Assembly: GCA_047625765.1 (NCBI GenBank)
Contig: JBLHRE010000073.1
Location: 1 to 8,923, forward strand
Length of the DNA stretch: 8,923 nucleotides
From: JBLHRE01 sp047625765
GTDB taxonomy: Bacteria; Bacteroidota; Bacteroidia; Flavobacteriales; JBLHRE01
Reading direction: 5' to 3'
The translations under genes were made by a program, and so were the position numbers. Positions 6,899 through 8,923 of this stretch are shown here, in pieces (within the stretch, counting starts at the first letter, position 1; each line of letters opens with the position of its first letter). Below the pieces are notes generated by a model. The model had not been told where the DNA came from, made no database searches, and was given only the letters and a program-made list of their open reading frames with translations.

Positions 6899-8623
6899 AT
6901 GGAAATTATGAAAAAGGCATGTCTGTTATTTATCGGGTTGGGATTTTTAATTTCAACCGAAGCACAAGTAGAGTTTTCTGGTGGTTTACTAGGTACTGGA
7001 TCGATCTGGGAGACCCCTACAAACTGGGTTGGAAATATTTTGCCAGGCAATCGTGTAGATGTTGAAATACCTGTTCGTGCATTACCGCACGCGGTAACTA
7101 TTTCATCGCTTGTCGTAGTTAATAATTTGAATCTAAACGGTAACACCTTAAATGTAGAAGGTTTAGGGCGTTTGGTCGTTTACGGGACCTTGACATTAGG
7201 AGTGATGTCAACCCTTACAACCAATAGCCCTGTGGTTTTAAAAGATGGATCCTCAATTATTCAGGGAGACTCATCTGCTATTATTGGGGATGTGAATTTT
7301 CAACGAAATGGCAATACGAATGATAGGGTGTATAATTACTGGTCGAGTCCAGTGGCTGATGAAACTTTTAGAGATGTGTATTTGAGTTTCCTTGGTCCTG
7401 ATGTGGACTCTAACGACATGTATTCTTTTGATGACACGGCTCAAAATGACGACACTACTGGAAATAATACTGGATGGACCTTAGTAGACCCTAATGATAC
7501 TCTGAAGCTTGCTATGGGATATGCAATTACCCCTATCGAAGGGGACAACGGCACGCCTACTCGAAGTTTTATAGGTGAAGCGTATAATGGAGATCTTAAC
7601 TTGGATATTAACATTGATGCCTTGGCTGATGGAAGTTATTATGTGCTTACAGGTAATCCTTATCCATCGTCTATAGATTTGGATGTGTTTTTGATAGACA
7701 ATGCTCTAATTGGTGAAGTTTATTTATGGGATGATGCTGATGGAGAGAACTTTAGAGCTGATTACATTGTTGCAAATTCTTTAGGCGCATCTGGGGGGAA
7801 TTCTGGGCTTACAGATGTAGATTATATTGGAGCATGTCAAGGCTTCTTTGTAGATGCCGGCTCATTGGGTTTAGGGTCAGGGATTATCCAATTTAATAAT
7901 ACTATGAGAGTTGGAGGAAATAATAGCCAGTTCTTTCGTGTTAATTCGAACGAGCGTTTGTATTTAAATATTCAATCTTTAGATGCTAAATACGGTTCAC
8001 AAACATTAATCGGGTTTCATCCAGATGGTACAAGTGGAAAGGATTTGAATTTAGACTCAAAGAAGCTAGGTGATAATCCCAATGTGTCGCTTTATTCTTT
8101 TATGAAAGGGCAAGAGGATGATCATTTTGCCATCCAGGCCTATTCCACTTTACCAGCCTATTATACGATTCCTCTTGGGTTAGAATTAGGTGTTTCCGAG
8201 CTTTTAGAATTTACTTTAGAGTCTGTAAATATTGATTTGGGTACTCAAGTTTATTTAAAAGACAAGCAAGAAGATAAGGTTACTGACTTGTTAGTAGAGG
8301 GCTATCAAGTAATGTTGGCAGAAGGAGTGTACGAAGATCGATTCGAATTGCTTGTAGAGAAATCCAATGGAATAGGAATACAATCCTTTTCAAACAATCA
8401 ATTGGTTTATGCATATGAAGGTGGAATTTATTTGGTGTCAGAGATAAATGAGCAGTTTAACTTTTTGTTATTTGATGCTTTAGGAAGGGTCGTAAAATCC
8501 AAATCAAACTTCTCAAGTGGTCAGCGAATAGATGTTAATGAATTGCCTGCAGGAGTATATTTTGTAAAGTTGTTGAGCCAATCTGGAAGCGAAGAGCAAA
8601 TAACTAAAATTGTTTTACGCTAA
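6899..8623 (+). CDS. Large secreted T9SS cargo protein with beta-rich N-terminal region
   Basis: This 574-residue protein starts with a signal peptide, cleaved probably after A22 in STEA before QVEF. ATG 6899 and ATG 6908 (MKKACLLF) are both possible; the second gives the more usual signal peptide, and neither has a Shine-Dalgarno. Residues 28-135 read GTGSIWETPTNWVGNILPG, then short hydrophobic strands such as LNLNGNTLNVEG and LVVYGTLTLG. This is the beta-helix-like stacking common at the N-terminus of Bacteroidota surface proteins. NYWSSPV (146-152) and LTGNPYPSSIDL are further marks of that class. The middle is acidic and rich in Asp, Asn and Gly. Residues 494-574 form a T9SS sorting domain (LLFDALGRVVKSK, ELPAGVYFVKLL, basic IVLR tail) without the usual P-N-P turn. 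No catalytic motif was recognised; a surface or adhesive role is inferred. No terminator is visible before rpmG. Confidence 0.88.
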   Translation: MEIMKKACLLFIGLGFLISTEAQVEFSGGLLGTGSIWETPTNWVGNILPGNRVDVEIPVRALPHAVTISSLVVVNNLNLNGNTLNVEGLGRLVVYGTLTLGVMSTLTTNSPVVLKDGSSIIQGDSSAIIGDVNFQRNGNTNDRVYNYWSSPVADETFRDVYLSFLGPDVDSNDMYSFDDTAQNDDTTGNNTGWTLVDPNDTLKLAMGYAITPIEGDNGTPTRSFIGEAYNGDLNLDINIDALADGSYYVLTGNPYPSSIDLDVFLIDNALIGEVYLWDDADGENFRADYIVANSLGASGGNSGLTDVDYIGACQGFFVDAGSLGLGSGIIQFNNTMRVGGNNSQFFRVNSNERLYLNIQSLDAKYGSQTLIGFHPDGTSGKDLNLDSKKLGDNPNVSLYSFMKGQEDDHFAIQAYSTLPAYYTIPLGLELGVSELLEFTLESVNIDLGTQVYLKDKQEDKVTDLLVEGYQVMLAEGVYEDRFELLVEKSNGIGIQSFSNNQLVYAYEGGIYLVSEINEQFNFLLFDALGRVVKSKSNFSSGQRIDVNELPAGVYFVKLLSQSGSEEQITKIVLR

Positions 8624-8649
8624 AGGCTTTATTGTGTTGAGAGAAAGCT

Positions 8650-8657
8650 TACTTTTG
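8650..8657 (+). promoter_or_regulatory. Possible upstream -7 box for rpmG
   Basis: TACTTTTG fits TAnnTTTG exactly and is identical to the box used by the minus-strand gene at 5924. The nearest TTG (8632-8634) is only 15 bases upstream, shorter than the usual 17-23, so this may be a weak second promoter or chance. Confidence 0.25.
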
Positions 8658-8697
8658 CCGAAGCATTTAAAAAAGGTGTTCGAAAACCACAAATATC

Positions 8698-8728
8698 TTG
8701 TTTGGTTTTTGATATAGTATTATATTTG
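8698..8728 (+). promoter_or_regulatory. Bacteroidota-type promoter of rpmG
   Basis: TTG (8698-8700), 20 bases, then TATATTTG (8721-8728), a full match to the phylum's housekeeping promoter consensus. The box ends 21 bases before the ATG, giving a short leader. This is one of the two clearest promoters in the window and fits a highly expressed ribosomal protein gene. Confidence 0.82.
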
Positions 8729-8749
8729 CACCCGCAAAAACGATAAACG

Positions 8750-8923
8750 ATGGCAAAGAAAGGAAATAGAGTACAGGTTATCCTTGAGTGTACTGAGCAT
8801 AAAGAAACTGGTATGCGAGGAACATCTCGTTACATCACGACTAAGAATAAGAAAAACACTCCTGATCGTATTGAATTGAAGAAATTCAACCCGATATTGA
8901 AGCGTTCAACCGTTCACAGAGAG
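8750..8923 (+). CDS. rpmG: Ribosomal protein L33 (bL33), 3' end cut off by the window
   Basis: From ATG 8750 the frame encodes 58 residues and runs off the right edge. It begins MAKKGNRVQVILECTEH, continues through GTSRYITTKNKKNTPDRIEL and ends LKKFNPILKRSTVHRE. This is bL33 of the large ribosomal subunit; Bacteroidota versions are about 60 residues, so only a couple of codons and the stop are missing. Only one cysteine is present, so this is the zinc-free (C-minus) form. The usual flavobacterial neighbour upstream, rpmB (L28), is absent: the 126-base gap before the ATG holds promoter sequence and no coding frame. It may lead an operon continuing to the right. Confidence 0.97.
   Translation, partial: MAKKGNRVQVILECTEHKETGMRGTSRYITTKNKKNTPDRIELKKFNPILKRSTVHRE

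Noticed and set aside
6899..7146. Minus-strand frame over the start of the large T9SS cargo gene
   Set aside because: It is antisense to a good signal peptide and beta-rich region and has no supporting features.
8675..8688. Imperfect palindrome GGTGTTCGAAAACC before rpmG
   Set aside because: The arms contain a mismatch and the element is short; in AT-rich intergenic DNA this is expected by chance.

Overview
The window is a low-GC chromosomal stretch that reads as Bacteroidota, most likely Flavobacteriales or a close relative. Four things point there. Two genes end in type IX secretion (T9SS) C-terminal sorting domains. Two intergenic regions carry the Bacteroidota promoter signature TTG-N20-TAnnTTTG. 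Shine-Dalgarno sequences are essentially absent. The HtpG and L33 sequences are also typical of the phylum. No order or genus can be fixed from this alone.

Layout, left to right. Position 2-472 is the 3' part of a SCO1/SenC-type copper/thioredoxin-fold protein. It overlaps by 14 bases a PP-loop ATP pyrophosphatase related to Dph6 (459-1178). Next comes htpG (1265-3148), preceded by a possible promoter with a perfect 6+1+6 palindrome over its -35 element and followed by a strong terminator. A secreted T9SS cargo protein (3329-4174) follows, closed by an 18-bp perfect hairpin. A decayed DUF1272 gene (4256-4471) then lies tail to tail with a minus-strand, well-conserved-looking cytoplasmic protein of unknown function (4468-5898). 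A PhnP-like metallo-beta-lactamase-fold hydrolase (6003-6782) is divergent from it. A second, larger T9SS cargo protein (6899-8623) follows, and the window ends inside rpmG (ribosomal protein L33, 8750 onward) behind a near-ideal promoter.

Most genes here are independent housekeeping or surface genes, not one pathway. Only the SCO/Dph6-like pair looks like an operon. I found no mobile element, CRISPR array, tRNA, rRNA, phage or defence cluster. The most notable items are the DUF1272 pseudogene, which can be reconstructed codon by codon, the palindrome upstream of htpG, and the uncharacterised minus-strand protein. I see no convincing new multi-gene system.
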